Assembly (NCBI GenBank): GCA_051657165.1
Contig: JBOFKD010000165.1
Location: 1-64,000, forward strand
Source of the DNA: UBA7332 sp051657165
GTDB taxonomy: Bacteria; Bacteroidota; Bacteroidia; Bacteroidales; UBA7332
Direction: 5' to 3'
DNA length: 64,000 bases
Shown here: positions 15,903-25,302 of the stretch, one piece after another
How positions within the stretch are numbered: position 1 is the first letter of the stretch
Layout: every line of letters starts with the position of its first letter
Program-made: the position numbers and the translations under genes
The notes under the pieces: generated by a model
What the model was told of the DNA's origin: nothing
Database searches by the model: none
What the model saw: the letters and a program-made list of their open reading frames with translations, nothing else

Positions 15903-17843
15903 TTAATAAGCGTTCATTAGCTCATCAACTTCTTTTGTAATCATAGTAGCAAAATCAGCAACAGACATTGTTCCCTGATCTCCCTCTCCTTGTTTACGAA
16001 CAGAAACTTCACCGTTTTCGGCTTCTTTCTCTCCGACAACTAACAAGAATGGAATTTTCTTCATTTCGTTATCGCGGATTTTACGACCGATTTTCTCATT
16101 ACGATCATCCACCAATGTACGAATATCAAGCATATTAAGCTCTTCAGCTACTTTATTTGCATAATCATTGAATTTCTCACTGATCGGCATAATAACTACC
16201 TGATCCGGAGTTAACCATAACGGGAATTTTCCGCCTGTGTGCTCAATAAGTACAGCTACGAAACGCTCCATAGAACCGAATGGTGCACGGTGAATCATAA
16301 CCGGACGGTGTTTCTGGTTATCCGCACCTGTATACTCAAGTTCGAAACGCTCAGGTAAGTTGTAGTCAACCTGGATTGTACCAAGCTGCCAGCGACGACC
16401 AATAGCATCTTTCACCATAAAGTCAAGTTTAGGACCATAGAAAGCAGCCTCTCCTGTTTCTACACGAGCCTTCAATCCTTTTTCAGCACAAGCTTCCACG
16501 ATTGCACTTTCCGCTTTTTCCCAGTTCTCGTCGCTACCGATATACTTTTCAGTATTGTTCGGATCACGAAGTGAAATCTGTGCTTCGAAGTTTTCGAAGT
16601 TCAATGCTTTGAAGATAATGAAAATAATATCCATTACTTTCAGGAATTCATCTTTCAGCTGATCAGGACGACAGAAAATGTGAGCATCATCCTGAGTAAA
16701 GCCTCTTACACGAGTCAGACCGTGAAGCTCACCACTTTGCTCATAACGGTAAACAGTACCGAATTCAGCAAAACGAAGTGGAAGATCTTTGTATGAACGT
16801 GGTAATGCACTGAAAATCTCACAGTGGTGAGGACAGTTCATCGGTTTCAACAAGAATTCCTCATTCTCTTCCGGTGTATGAATTGGCTGGAATGAATCTT
16901 TTCCGTATTTAGCATAGTGACCAGAAGTTACATACAGCTGTTTTGCTCCGATATGCGGAGTCATAACCTGCTGATAACCGAAACGTTTCTGAATACGTTT
17001 CAGGAACATTTCAAGACGGTCGCGCAATGCTGTCCCACGAGGTAACCATAAAGGTAACCCCTGCCCTACAGCCTGAGAGAACATGAATAATTCAAGTTCT
17101 TTACCAATCTTACGGTGGTCGCGTTTTTTAGCTTCTTCCATCATCTGGATATATTCATCCAAAAGTTTCTTTTTAGGGAAAGAAACACCATAGATACGAG
17201 TAAGCTGTTTACGTTTTTCGTCACCTCTCCAGTATGCACCTGCAATAGCTGTTAGTTTTACAGCTTTGATGCTTCCTGTATTAGGTAAGTGTGGACCACG
17301 GCAAAGATCCGTAAAACTTCCCTGCGTATATGTTGTAATTGTTCCGTCTTCCAGTTCGTCGATCAACTCAACTTTATATTCTTCGCCTCTCTCGCCAAAC
17401 ATTTTTAATGCATCAGCTTTTGCTATTTCCTGACGAACAACAGGCTCTTTACGAGCTGCCAGTTCAATCATTTTAGCTTCAATTTTAGGAAGGTCAGAAT
17501 CGCGGATAACAGCCTCACCCGGATCTACATCATAATAGAATCCCGTTTCAAGAGCTGGTCCGATACCGAATTTAATACCTGGATAAAGCTCTTGCAGAGC
17601 CTCAGCCAAAAGGTGAGCAGAAGTATGCCAGAACGCATGTTTACCTTCAGCATCATCCCACTTAAATAATTTGATTTCAGCATCTGCTTCAATCGGACGT
17701 GCAACATCCCATTCTTCACCATTCACACTTGATGCAATAACATCTTGTGCCAAACGCGAGCTGATGCTTTCAGCAACCTGCATTGGAGTAGTACCTTTGG
17801 CATACTCGCGAACAGATCCGTCAGGAAATTTTATATTTATCAT
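15903..17843 (-). CDS. thrS: Threonyl-tRNA synthetase
   Basis: 646 residues, full family length. Class II synthetase that charges tRNA-Thr. The order is TGS domain (1-60), editing domain with HTSAHLLAEAL near residue 73 and a downstream zinc/His motif, catalytic core with motif 2 (RYEQSGELHGLTRVRGFTQDD) and motif 3 (MIHRAPFGSMERF), then the anticodon-binding domain. In Bacteroides thrS normally precedes infC-rpmI-rplT; here a terminator follows the stop after about 14 bases, so the gene is a single unit. Confidence 0.97.
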   Translation of the reverse strand: MINIKFPDGSVREYAKGTTPMQVAESISSRLAQDVIASSVNGEEWDVARPIEADAEIKLFKWDDAEGKHAFWHTSAHLLAEALQELYPGIKFGIGPALETGFYYDVDPGEAVIRDSDLPKIEAKMIELAARKEPVVRQEIAKADALKMFGERGEEYKVELIDELEDGTITTYTQGSFTDLCRGPHLPNTGSIKAVKLTAIAGAYWRGDEKRKQLTRIYGVSFPKKKLLDEYIQMMEEAKKRDHRKIGKELELFMFSQAVGQGLPLWLPRGTALRDRLEMFLKRIQKRFGYQQVMTPHIGAKQLYVTSGHYAKYGKDSFQPIHTPEENEEFLLKPMNCPHHCEIFSALPRSYKDLPLRFAEFGTVYRYEQSGELHGLTRVRGFTQDDAHIFCRPDQLKDEFLKVMDIIFIIFKALNFENFEAQISLRDPNNTEKYIGSDENWEKAESAIVEACAEKGLKARVETGEAAFYGPKLDFMVKDAIGRRWQLGTIQVDYNLPERFELEYTGADNQKHRPVMIHRAPFGSMERFVAVLIEHTGGKFPLWLTPDQVVIMPISEKFNDYANKVAEELNMLDIRTLVDDRNEKIGRKIRDNEMKKIPFLLVVGEKEAENGEVSVRKQGEGDQGTMSVADFATMITKEVDELMNAY

Positions 17844-17877
17844 ATAGAATCAGTTTTGATTACTTTAATTTTGAATG

Positions 17878-17885
17878 CAAATATA
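17878..17885 (-). promoter_or_regulatory. Candidate -7 box of thrS
   Basis: Reads TATATTTG on the minus strand, 35 bases before the thrS start. No convincing -33 box at the usual distance. Confidence 0.35.
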
Positions 17886-18122
17886 TCACATTCTATATAT
17901 TTATCTATCTTTTAGCTATTGAATTTGGCTATAAAACAATCATATTATTTTATAGCCAGTATAATCTTGCCTCTAATTTATTAAAAACAGCTTAGTTATA
18001 AGCTCTCAATAAAAAGAAAGAAGGATGACCATCCAACGCAAAAAAGAATAGTATATACGAATATGCATCAGTTATTCACACATCAAAGATACAAAAACAC
18101 AGCATTACAATACACTTATTTT

Positions 18123-18150
18123 TCTGTTTAAAATAAAAATCATATTTTTG
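18123..18150 (+). promoter_or_regulatory. Candidate promoter of uraA
   Basis: TATTTTTG at 18143-18150 fits the -7 consensus; TCTG at 18123-18126 is a possible -33 box at a 16-base distance, shorter than usual. Confidence 0.4.
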
Positions 18151-18196
18151 CAGACGATACAAATCACTAAAAATCATATTGCACTGTAATTCAAAA

Positions 18197-19384
18197 ATGG
18201 ATCACAAAAACTTATCATTTTTCCAGAAAGGTATTCTGGGGACTCAGTTTCTTTTCGTTGCTTTCGGAGCAACAGTATTGGTTCCACTCCTGGTTGGTCT
18301 GGATCCGTCGACGGCTTTATTCACGGCTGGTATAGGTACTCTCCTTTTTCATTTAGTAACGAAAGGGAAAGTACCTATTTTTTTAGGTAGCAGCTTCGCT
18401 TTTATTGCTCCTATCCAAAAAGCCACTGAGTTATACGGCATGCCGGGAACTCTCTGCGGACTTGTTGCTGTAGGTGCCGTATACGGTATCATGTCATTCT
18501 TGATTAAAACGCAAGGGGTAGGTTTTATCAAACGTTTATTCCCGCCTGTAGTTATCGGACCTGTTATTATGCTGATCGGGCTATCGCTTGCGGGAACCGG
18601 CGTAAGCATGGCTAAAGGCAACTGGCCTGTGGCATTGATTGCTTTAATCACGGCAGTTGTAGTATCTCTATGGGGAAAAGGACTTATTAAACTTATCCCT
18701 ATCTTTTGCGGAATTATCACGGGATATGTGGCTGCTATATTTCTTATGGGCATCGACTTTACACCTATCAGTGAGGCTGCATGGTTTGGTTTTCCTAAAT
18801 TCGTAAAACCCGAATTTTCATGGGAAGCTGTTATCTTCATGATTCCCGTAGCCATTGCGCCTGTGATCGAACATATCGGCGATGTATACGCGGTTAACAA
18901 TGTTACGGGAGAGGACTATGTAAAAGATCCCGGATTACACCGCACAATGCTTGGAGACGGTATCGCCTGTTCAGTAGCCGGACTACTGGGAGGCCCTCCT
19001 GTGACAACGTATTCTGAAGTAACCGGTGCTATTTCACTTACAAAGGTGGCGAATCCGGCTGTTCTTCGTATATCAGCTGTTGTAGCTATTATCTTCTCTC
19101 TGTCTGAGAAAGTGAGTGCTTTATTACAATCCATACCAGCACCGGTACTGGGAGGTATTATGCTATTACTTTTCGGAACTATTGCTTCAGTAGGAATCGG
19201 AACTTTAGTAAGAGAAAAAGTAGACATGAGCTCGACCCGCAATCTAATTATCGTATCCCTTACGCTTACGTTGGGTATCGGAGGCGCAGTCTTTGAGATC
19301 GGATCTGTCTCTATGCAAGGAATCGGACTGGCTGCTCTTGTAGGAGTTGCTTTAAACCTGATTATACCAAAAGACAAAGCTTAA
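18197..19384 (+). CDS. uraA: Uracil / xanthine permease, NCS2 family
   Basis: 395 residues from the ATG at 18197; the frame can also start at a TTG at 18179, which is less likely. Inner-membrane proton symporter for uracil or related bases. About 12-14 hydrophobic helices are visible. NCS2 signature segments are present: FPPVVIGPVIMLIGLSLAGTG, the substrate-binding glutamate/histidine motif APVIEHIGD in the predicted TM8, and GGPPVTTYSE in TM10 (UraA-like rather than the classic NxG of xanthine permeases). It is a single gene with its own terminator. Confidence 0.88.
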   Translation: MDHKNLSFFQKGILGTQFLFVAFGATVLVPLLVGLDPSTALFTAGIGTLLFHLVTKGKVPIFLGSSFAFIAPIQKATELYGMPGTLCGLVAVGAVYGIMSFLIKTQGVGFIKRLFPPVVIGPVIMLIGLSLAGTGVSMAKGNWPVALIALITAVVVSLWGKGLIKLIPIFCGIITGYVAAIFLMGIDFTPISEAAWFGFPKFVKPEFSWEAVIFMIPVAIAPVIEHIGDVYAVNNVTGEDYVKDPGLHRTMLGDGIACSVAGLLGGPPVTTYSEVTGAISLTKVANPAVLRISAVVAIIFSLSEKVSALLQSIPAPVLGGIMLLLFGTIASVGIGTLVREKVDMSSTRNLIIVSLTLTLGIGGAVFEIGSVSMQGIGLAALVGVALNLIIPKDKA

Positions 19385-19399
19385 AAGCACAATACCTGA

Positions 19400-19431
19400 A
19401 ATGGGAATTTCTGATATCAGAAATTCCCATT
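19400..19431 (+). terminator. uraA terminator
   Basis: Perfect 15-bp inverted repeat (19400-19414 and 19417-19431) with a 2-base centre, followed by a T-run, 15 bases after the uraA stop. Confidence 0.92.
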
Positions 19432-19586
19432 TTTTTTATAATTCAATTTACATTTTACCGAGATTCATTTTAAAACATAAGTATAATTGCTTTTTTAGAG
19501 CGAAAATTTAATTCTTATGTAAAAAAATGATATATTCGCGCCTTAAAATTAGCATGTACAAAAGCTATGTGCCGATTTATAATCCA

Positions 19587-19613
19587 GGGGGAAACAGTAT
19601 ATCTGTCAGCCCC
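19587..19613 (+). promoter_or_regulatory. Nested hairpin in the ileS leader
   Basis: GGGG (19587-19590) can pair with CCCC (19610-19613), enclosing ACAG (19594-19597) with CTGT (19603-19606). It lies about 40 bases before the ileS start. A -7-like TATATTCG is at 19531-19538. It does not resemble a T-box; a regulatory role is only possible. Confidence 0.3.
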
Positions 19614-19651
19614 TTTATCCGAACTAAAAATATTGTAATTATTATAGACTT

Positions 19652-22600
19652 ATGAGTAAGAAGTTTGCTGAATATTCTCAACTCAACCTCTCTGAAGTAA
19701 ACAAAGAGGTATTGAAAACATGGGATAATAATGATGTTTTCCATAAAAGTTTAACTACTCGTGAAGGTAATCCTTCATTTGTATTTTTCGAAGGTCCACC
19801 ATCTGCGAATGGTATGCCTGGTATTCACCACGTAATGGCCCGTTCGATTAAAGATATTTTCTGCCGTTTCAAAACGATGAAAGGTTTTCATGTTAAACGT
19901 AAAGCAGGATGGGATACTCACGGACTTCCGGTTGAGCTAGGTGTAGAAAAAGCTCTTGGAATTACAAAAGAAGACATCGGCAAATCAATTACGGTTGCTG
20001 AGTACAATGCAGCTTGTCGTAAAGATGTAATGAAATACACAAAAGAGTGGGAAGATCTTACTCACAAAATGGGTTATTGGGTAGACATGAACGACCCATA
20101 TATTACTTATGATAATAAATACATTGAAACATTATGGTATCTTTTGAAAGAGCTTTACAAAAAAGATCTTCTATTCAAAGGATTTACTATCCAGCCTTAT
20201 TCACCGGCTGCCGGAACAGGACTAAGCACACATGAGCTTAACCAACCGGGATGTTACCGCGATGTAAAAGATACTACGTGTGTAGCTCAGTTTAAAGTAA
20301 AAAACCCAAAAACAGAATGGACTGGTTTTGGTGATGCTTACTTCCTGGCATGGACAACTACACCATGGACTTTACCTTCAAACACAGCTTTATGTGTAGG
20401 TCCTAATATTACGTATGTTGCTGTTAAAACATTTAATCCATACACATCTTTGCCTCAGACAATCATTATGGCAAAAGATCTTATGGCTTCGATGTTTAAC
20501 CCGAAAGCTGCTGATCTAAAAATCGAAGACTACAAAGCAGGAGATAAACTAATCCCTTACGAAGTAGTAGCAGAATATAAAGGTTCTGATCTTGTTGGCA
20601 TGGAGTATGAGCAGTTAATCCCATGGGTTAATCCGGGAGAAGGTGCTTTCCGTGTTATTTCGGGTGATTTCGTAACGACTGAGGATGGTACAGGTATCGT
20701 TCACATTGCTCCTACTTTTGGTGCAGATGATGACCGTGTGGCAAAAACTCACGGAGTTCCGGGATTAATGATGACTGATAAAGACGGGAATCTTCGTCCG
20801 ATGGTTGATATGACAGGTAAATTCTTCACTCTTGAAGATCTGGACCCTGAGTATGTAAAATCAAACATCAACACTGAATTATACAGTCAGTATGCAGGAC
20901 GCTTTGTAAAAAATGCATACGATGCGAATCTGACTGAAAATGATACAACTCTTGATATTGATCTGTCTGTAATGCTAAAACAGAACAATCAGGTATTCAA
21001 AATCGAGAAACACACTCACTCCTACCCTCACTGCTGGAGAACAGACAAGCCGGTATTATACTATCCGCTGGATAGCTGGTTTATCCGTACAACTGCTTGC
21101 CGTGAGCGCATGATTGAGCTAAACAACACAATCAACTGGAAGCCTCAGTCTACAGGTACAGGACGCTTTGGTAAATGGCTTGAAAACCTTCAGGACTGGA
21201 ACTTATCGCGTAGCCGTTACTGGGGAACTCCTCTGCCAATCTGGCGTACAGAAGACGGAAGCGAAGAGATTTGTATCGGATCTGTAGAAGAGCTTTACAA
21301 TGAAATAGAAAAGTCTATCGCAGCAGGTATGATGAGTGAAAACCCATACAAAACATTTGTACCGGGTAATTTTGCTCAGGAGAACTACGATAAGATTGAT
21401 CTTCACCGTCCATATGTTGATGACATTGTACTTGTTTCAGAGTCAGGCAAACCAATGAAGCGTGAGACGGATCTTATTGATGTTTGGTTTGATTCAGGAG
21501 CTATGCCTTATGCTCAGATTCACTATCCGTTTGAGAATAAAGAAATGTTTGATCAGCGCGAAGTGTATCCGGCAGACTTTATTGCAGAAGGTGTTGACCA
21601 GACTCGCGGATGGTTCTTTACATTGCATGCTATTGCAACGATGATCTTTGACAGTGTATCTTACAAAACAGTTGTTTCAAATGGTCTTGTACTTGACAAA
21701 AACGGAAACAAAATGTCGAAACGTCTGGGCAATGCTGTAGATCCGTTTGAAACGATTGAGAAATACGGTTCTGATCCATTGAGATGGTATATGATTACAA
21801 ACTCATCTCCATGGGATAACCTGAAATTCGACATTGATGGTATCGAAGAAGTTCGCCGCAAATTCTTTGGTACATTATATAATACATATTCATTCTTTGC
21901 ATTGTATGCGAATGTTGACAACTTTAGTTACAGCGAAGCGGAGATCGACATCAATGACCGTCCGGAAATTGACCGCTGGATTATCTCTTTGCTAAATACA
22001 TTAGTGAAAGATGTGGATGAATATTACAATACTTATGAGCCAACCCGTGCAGGACGTGCTATTTCGGATTTCGTAAACGACCATTTAAGTAACTGGTATG
22101 TTCGTCTGAACCGTAAACGTTTCTGGGGTGGAGCTTACGATCAGGATAAGATCTCTGCTTATCAGACACTATATACATGTCTGGAAACAGTAGCTAAACT
22201 AATGGCTCCTATCGCTCCTTTCTATGCTGACCGTCTTTACAAAGACCTGACAGCTGCAACAGGAAAAGAGGAAAGCCTGTCTGTTCACCTGGCTACATTC
22301 CCTGTATGCAACGATTCTCTAGTAGACAAGACATTAGAGGTTCGTATGCAGATGGCTCAGGAGATTTCGTCTATGGTACTTGCATTACGCCGTAAAGTAA
22401 ATATCAAAGTTCGTCAGCCGCTTACATCAATCATGATCCCTGTTCTGGATGCTGAACAACAGGAAAACCTGGAAGCTATCAAGAATTTAGTTCTGAACGA
22501 AGTGAACGTGAAGGAAATGAAGTTTGTTGATAATGCAGCAGGAATCCTGGTAAAACGAATTAAACCTGATTTCAAAAAACTTGGCCCTCGCTACGGTAAA

Positions 22601-23071
22601 ATCATGAAGCAACTGGCAGCAAGAATTGCAGCTATGGAGCAAAGCGAAATTATCGAATTCGAAAAGAACAATGAGTTTACATTCGATATCGAAGGACAAG
22701 CTGCTACCGTACTTACTTCAGACGTAGAGATTATTTCAGAAGATATCCCGGGATGGTTAGTAGCAAACGAAGGACGCCTTACTGTTGCTCTTGACATTAC
22801 AGTCACTGAAGAGCTAAAACGTGAAGGTATTGCTCGTGAGCTTGTAAATCGTATCCAGAATATCCGTAAGTCAAGCGGATTCGAAATTACAGATAAAATC
22901 ATCGTCAATCTTACAAAAAATGATGACCTTGAGGCTGCTGTAAGTGATTTTGGAGACTACATTTGCAATCAGGTTCTTGCAAACGAACTTAACTTTACTG
23001 ATACTGTAAACGGGGGGTCTGAATTGAATTTCGACGATTTCGATATTCAGGCTGAAATTATTAAAGCATAG
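19652..23071 (+). CDS. ileS: Isoleucyl-tRNA synthetase
   Basis: 1139 residues, full length for the longer IleS type. Class I synthetase charging tRNA-Ile with valine editing. The signature HIGH appears in the variant form PPSANGMPGIHH (residues 49-60), and KMSKRLGN closes the active site. The editing domain and a long C-terminal part with anticodon-binding helices follow. The gene stands alone, 110 bases ahead of the dksA/traR-like gene, with a hairpin terminator directly after the stop. Codon use is typical of the host. Confidence 0.97.
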   Translation: MSKKFAEYSQLNLSEVNKEVLKTWDNNDVFHKSLTTREGNPSFVFFEGPPSANGMPGIHHVMARSIKDIFCRFKTMKGFHVKRKAGWDTHGLPVELGVEKALGITKEDIGKSITVAEYNAACRKDVMKYTKEWEDLTHKMGYWVDMNDPYITYDNKYIETLWYLLKELYKKDLLFKGFTIQPYSPAAGTGLSTHELNQPGCYRDVKDTTCVAQFKVKNPKTEWTGFGDAYFLAWTTTPWTLPSNTALCVGPNITYVAVKTFNPYTSLPQTIIMAKDLMASMFNPKAADLKIEDYKAGDKLIPYEVVAEYKGSDLVGMEYEQLIPWVNPGEGAFRVISGDFVTTEDGTGIVHIAPTFGADDDRVAKTHGVPGLMMTDKDGNLRPMVDMTGKFFTLEDLDPEYVKSNINTELYSQYAGRFVKNAYDANLTENDTTLDIDLSVMLKQNNQVFKIEKHTHSYPHCWRTDKPVLYYPLDSWFIRTTACRERMIELNNTINWKPQSTGTGRFGKWLENLQDWNLSRSRYWGTPLPIWRTEDGSEEICIGSVEELYNEIEKSIAAGMMSENPYKTFVPGNFAQENYDKIDLHRPYVDDIVLVSESGKPMKRETDLIDVWFDSGAMPYAQIHYPFENKEMFDQREVYPADFIAEGVDQTRGWFFTLHAIATMIFDSVSYKTVVSNGLVLDKNGNKMSKRLGNAVDPFETIEKYGSDPLRWYMITNSSPWDNLKFDIDGIEEVRRKFFGTLYNTYSFFALYANVDNFSYSEAEIDINDRPEIDRWIISLLNTLVKDVDEYYNTYEPTRAGRAISDFVNDHLSNWYVRLNRKRFWGGAYDQDKISAYQTLYTCLETVAKLMAPIAPFYADRLYKDLTAATGKEESLSVHLATFPVCNDSLVDKTLEVRMQMAQEISSMVLALRRKVNIKVRQPLTSIMIPVLDAEQQENLEAIKNLVLNEVNVKEMKFVDNAAGILVKRIKPDFKKLGPRYGKIMKQLAARIAAMEQSEIIEFEKNNEFTFDIEGQAATVLTSDVEIISEDIPGWLVANEGRLTVALDITVTEELKREGIARELVNRIQNIRKSSGFEITDKIIVNLTKNDDLEAAVSDFGDYICNQVLANELNFTDTVNGGSELNFDDFDIQAEIIKA

Positions 23072-23082
23072 TGATACTTTTT

Positions 23083-23119
23083 TTAAAATATTTACCCGAA
23101 ATTCGGGTAAATATTTTAA
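23083..23119. terminator. ileS terminator
   Basis: 18-bp perfect inverted repeat (23083-23100 and 23102-23119), about 11 bases after the ileS stop; AT-rich outer part with an ACCCGAA core. Confidence 0.85.
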
Positions 23120-23180
23120 TTTCGCTAAATAAATTATAAAACCCAACATTTGGTATTTTAACCTTAATAAGTAAAGATCT

Positions 23181-23558
23181 ATGGCAGAAAGAAATAGATA
23201 CTCAGATAGCGAGCTAGAAGAGTTCAAAGCAATAATTCTTGAGAAACTTGAAAAAGCGAATAAAGATTATGAGCTATTGAAATCTTCCATCATGAATTCT
23301 GATGGAAATGATATTAGCGATACTTCCCCTACTTTTAAAGTATTGGAAGAAGGTGCTGCTACTTTATCGAAAGAAGAAGCAGGCAGACTGGCTCAGCGTC
23401 AAATGAAGTTTATCCAGCATCTTCAGGCTGCGTTAATACGTATTGAGAACAAGACTTACGGTGTATGCCGTGAGACCGGAGAACTTATCCCAAAAGAAAG
23501 ACTCCGTGCAGTTCCTCATGCAACTTTAAGTATTGATGCAAAAATGAAGCAGAAGTAA
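23181..23558 (+). CDS. DksA/TraR family protein with degenerate zinc finger
   Basis: 125 residues. The coiled-coil N-terminal half (about 10-90) and the ending YGVCRETGELIPKERLRAVP are those of the DksA/TraR family, which modulates RNA polymerase through the secondary channel. Canonical members carry four cysteines in two CxxC pairs; here only Cys96 remains and His113 stands near the usual second pair. This looks like the common Bacteroidota form, so loss of zinc binding may be ancestral. A Thr/Ser-Pro segment (DTSPTFKVLEEG) sits in the middle. The gene is followed by a terminator and lspA. Confidence 0.85.
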   Translation: MAERNRYSDSELEEFKAIILEKLEKANKDYELLKSSIMNSDGNDISDTSPTFKVLEEGAATLSKEEAGRLAQRQMKFIQHLQAALIRIENKTYGVCRETGELIPKERLRAVPHATLSIDAKMKQK

Positions 23559-23575
23559 TTTCTTAATGATAAATT

Positions 23576-23618
23576 CAATTCGGCAATAGAATCGTCCATG
23601 ACTTTTATTGTCGAATTG
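23576..23618 (+). terminator. Terminator after the dksA/traR-like gene
   Basis: Imperfect 13-bp stem (23576-23588 with 23606-23618, one mismatch) followed by TTTTGTTTTT. Confidence 0.75.
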
Positions 23619-23691
23619 TTTTGTTTTTAACTGATAAGAAACTATTCTTTAATATAGTTTCGGACTCATAAACATGCACTAAATTCTAAAA

Positions 23692-24333
23692 ATGAAACTT
23701 TCAACCGGAAAAAAGGCTTTATTAATAATATTCTTAACCCTCCTGATCGACCAGGTTTCTAAAATATGGATTAAAACTCATTTTGAACTGGGAGAACATA
23801 TTGAGGTCACTAAATGGTTCTACATCTATTTTGTAGAAAACAACGGGATGGCTTTTGGAATTGAAGTAATCAGCAAACTATTTCTTACTCTTTTCAGAAT
23901 TGTTGCGGTTGGTTTCGGATGTGTTTACTTATACCGGATTATACGTAACAATCGTCTTCCGATGGGATATATTGGTTGCATTGCTCTAATTCTTGCCGGA
24001 GCTTTCGGAAATATTATTGACAGTGTTTTCTATGGCGTTTTATTTGGCCACAGCTATGGTCAGGTTGCCGAATTTCTTCCGGCCGGAGGAGGCTATGCAT
24101 CTCTTTTTCACGGAAAAGTAGTAGATATGCTTTACTTCCCTTTAGTCGATACGATTTTACCTGAATGGCTTCCGTTTTGGGGAGGTGAACATTTTGTATT
24201 TTTCCGACCTGTATTTAACATTGCTGACTCTGCAATCACAGTAGGTGTTGCGTTACTATTAATTTTCTATCGCAATATACTATTGGCTGACAATCAACCA
24301 AAGACAAATGAAGATGCAAATGAGACGAAGTAA
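23692..24333 (+). CDS. lspA: Lipoprotein signal peptidase (SPase II)
   Basis: 213 residues. Membrane aspartic protease that removes signal peptides from prolipoproteins. Four hydrophobic helices are visible. Conserved blocks: NNGMAFG (50-56), GNIID (106-110), GKVVD with the catalytic Asp145, and FNIADS with Asp179. It is longer than the 160-residue Gram-negative enzyme because of an insertion between the second and third blocks, as in other Bacteroidota. Its last 26 bases overlap the following lipoprotein gene, so the two are probably translated together. Confidence 0.95.
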   Translation: MKLSTGKKALLIIFLTLLIDQVSKIWIKTHFELGEHIEVTKWFYIYFVENNGMAFGIEVISKLFLTLFRIVAVGFGCVYLYRIIRNNRLPMGYIGCIALILAGAFGNIIDSVFYGVLFGHSYGQVAEFLPAGGGYASLFHGKVVDMLYFPLVDTILPEWLPFWGGEHFVFFRPVFNIADSAITVGVALLLIFYRNILLADNQPKTNEDANETK

Positions 24334-25135
24334 ACTGATTCCTGTTCTCTTCTTGTTCATTGCTATTTTCTCCGCCTGTAAAAAGAACAAATATCTTCTC
24401 TCTGAAAGTAAAATGGAGAACATTATTTATGATCTTTACGTCGGTGAAGCGGTTATTGATAACAGTCCGTCCAATCTTCGCGGCGAGGAGTATAAGCGAG
24501 ACTTGTATCTGACAGTATTAACCAATAATGGTGTAACAGAAGAACAGTACGATTCCTCTCTTGTCTATTACGGACAAAACGTTGATGACTATTATAAAAT
24601 ATACGACAAAGTTGTAGCAAGACTCGAAAAGGATGAAGCGAAATACGAACGTTTGGCTGCTGCAGAACAAAATGCTCAAAAATCTCTTTCCGGAGATTCT
24701 ATAGACATCTGGAATGGTGAGAAACATTTTGCTGTGCTTCCTTTTGGACATACTCAGATTATCCGGACTATTCCTACTGATGAGAATTTCAAAGCGGGAG
24801 ATCGTTTTGAGTTGAATTTCAATATTAATATCTATCCGGCTAAACTAATAGTGGAGAGCCCTGTTCTTTATCTGACAATCAGTTACTCTGATGCTACAGT
24901 CCAGACCACTTCGGTTAAACTTGATCGCGAAGGAGTTTATAAAGTAAATATTGAGGGTGAAAAGGATAAGCCGATTTCACGTATCAGTTGCTATATTCTT
25001 CCTAATGAACAAGCTAATCAGACGATTACACCTGTTATAGGTAAAGTAGAGTCGCTGATAAGATCTCATTATAATGAAGAGATTGTAAATAAACGAAATA
25101 AAGCACTGGAATTAGAAGTAAATGATTCCATATAA
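24308..25135 (+). CDS. DUF4296 lipoprotein
   Basis: 275 residues. N-terminal signal peptide with lipobox IFSAC (Cys near residue 23), so it should be lipidated and membrane-anchored. The region after the lipobox (LLSESKMENIIYDLYVGEAV, then YYGQNVDDYYKIYDKVVARL) matches the DUF4296 helical domain that follows lspA in many Bacteroidota. The C-terminal half is rich in beta structure and not assigned. The overlap with lspA is 26 bases; an alternative ATG lies 12 bases further in. Function unknown. Confidence 0.8.
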   Translation: MKMQMRRSKLIPVLFLFIAIFSACKKNKYLLSESKMENIIYDLYVGEAVIDNSPSNLRGEEYKRDLYLTVLTNNGVTEEQYDSSLVYYGQNVDDYYKIYDKVVARLEKDEAKYERLAAAEQNAQKSLSGDSIDIWNGEKHFAVLPFGHTQIIRTIPTDENFKAGDRFELNFNINIYPAKLIVESPVLYLTISYSDATVQTTSVKLDREGVYKVNIEGEKDKPISRISCYILPNEQANQTITPVIGKVESLIRSHYNEEIVNKRNKALELEVNDSI

Positions 25136-25141
25136 AACAAG

Positions 25142-25183
25142 AACGAGACTGGAAGAGTGATACATCATTCAGACAGTCTCGTT
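25142..25183 (+). terminator. Terminator after the DUF4296 gene
   Basis: 9-bp stem (25142-25150 with 25175-25183) and a T-rich tail directly after the stop. Confidence 0.8.
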
Positions 25184-25302
25184 TTCTTTTTATCTTTTCA
25201 TCTTACACCTGACCGCATACAATATAACTTATCAAACAGCGACAAGACTTTACAGATAACTCATCAATATTGTCTGAGACATCTTTATTACTTCGCAAAA
25301 GC

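Larger units (their letters stand above)
17844..18196. other. Divergent intergenic region between thrS and uraA
   Basis: 353 AT-rich bases. Apart from the two promoter boxes, only a small GGATG-ACC-ATCC inverted repeat near 18023-18034 was seen. No reading frame or riboswitch-like fold was recognised. Confidence 0.4.

Noticed and set aside
18349..18900. Minus-strand frame of 183 codons opposite uraA
   Set aside because: Antisense shadow of a membrane protein gene; uraA motifs on the + strand are unambiguous.
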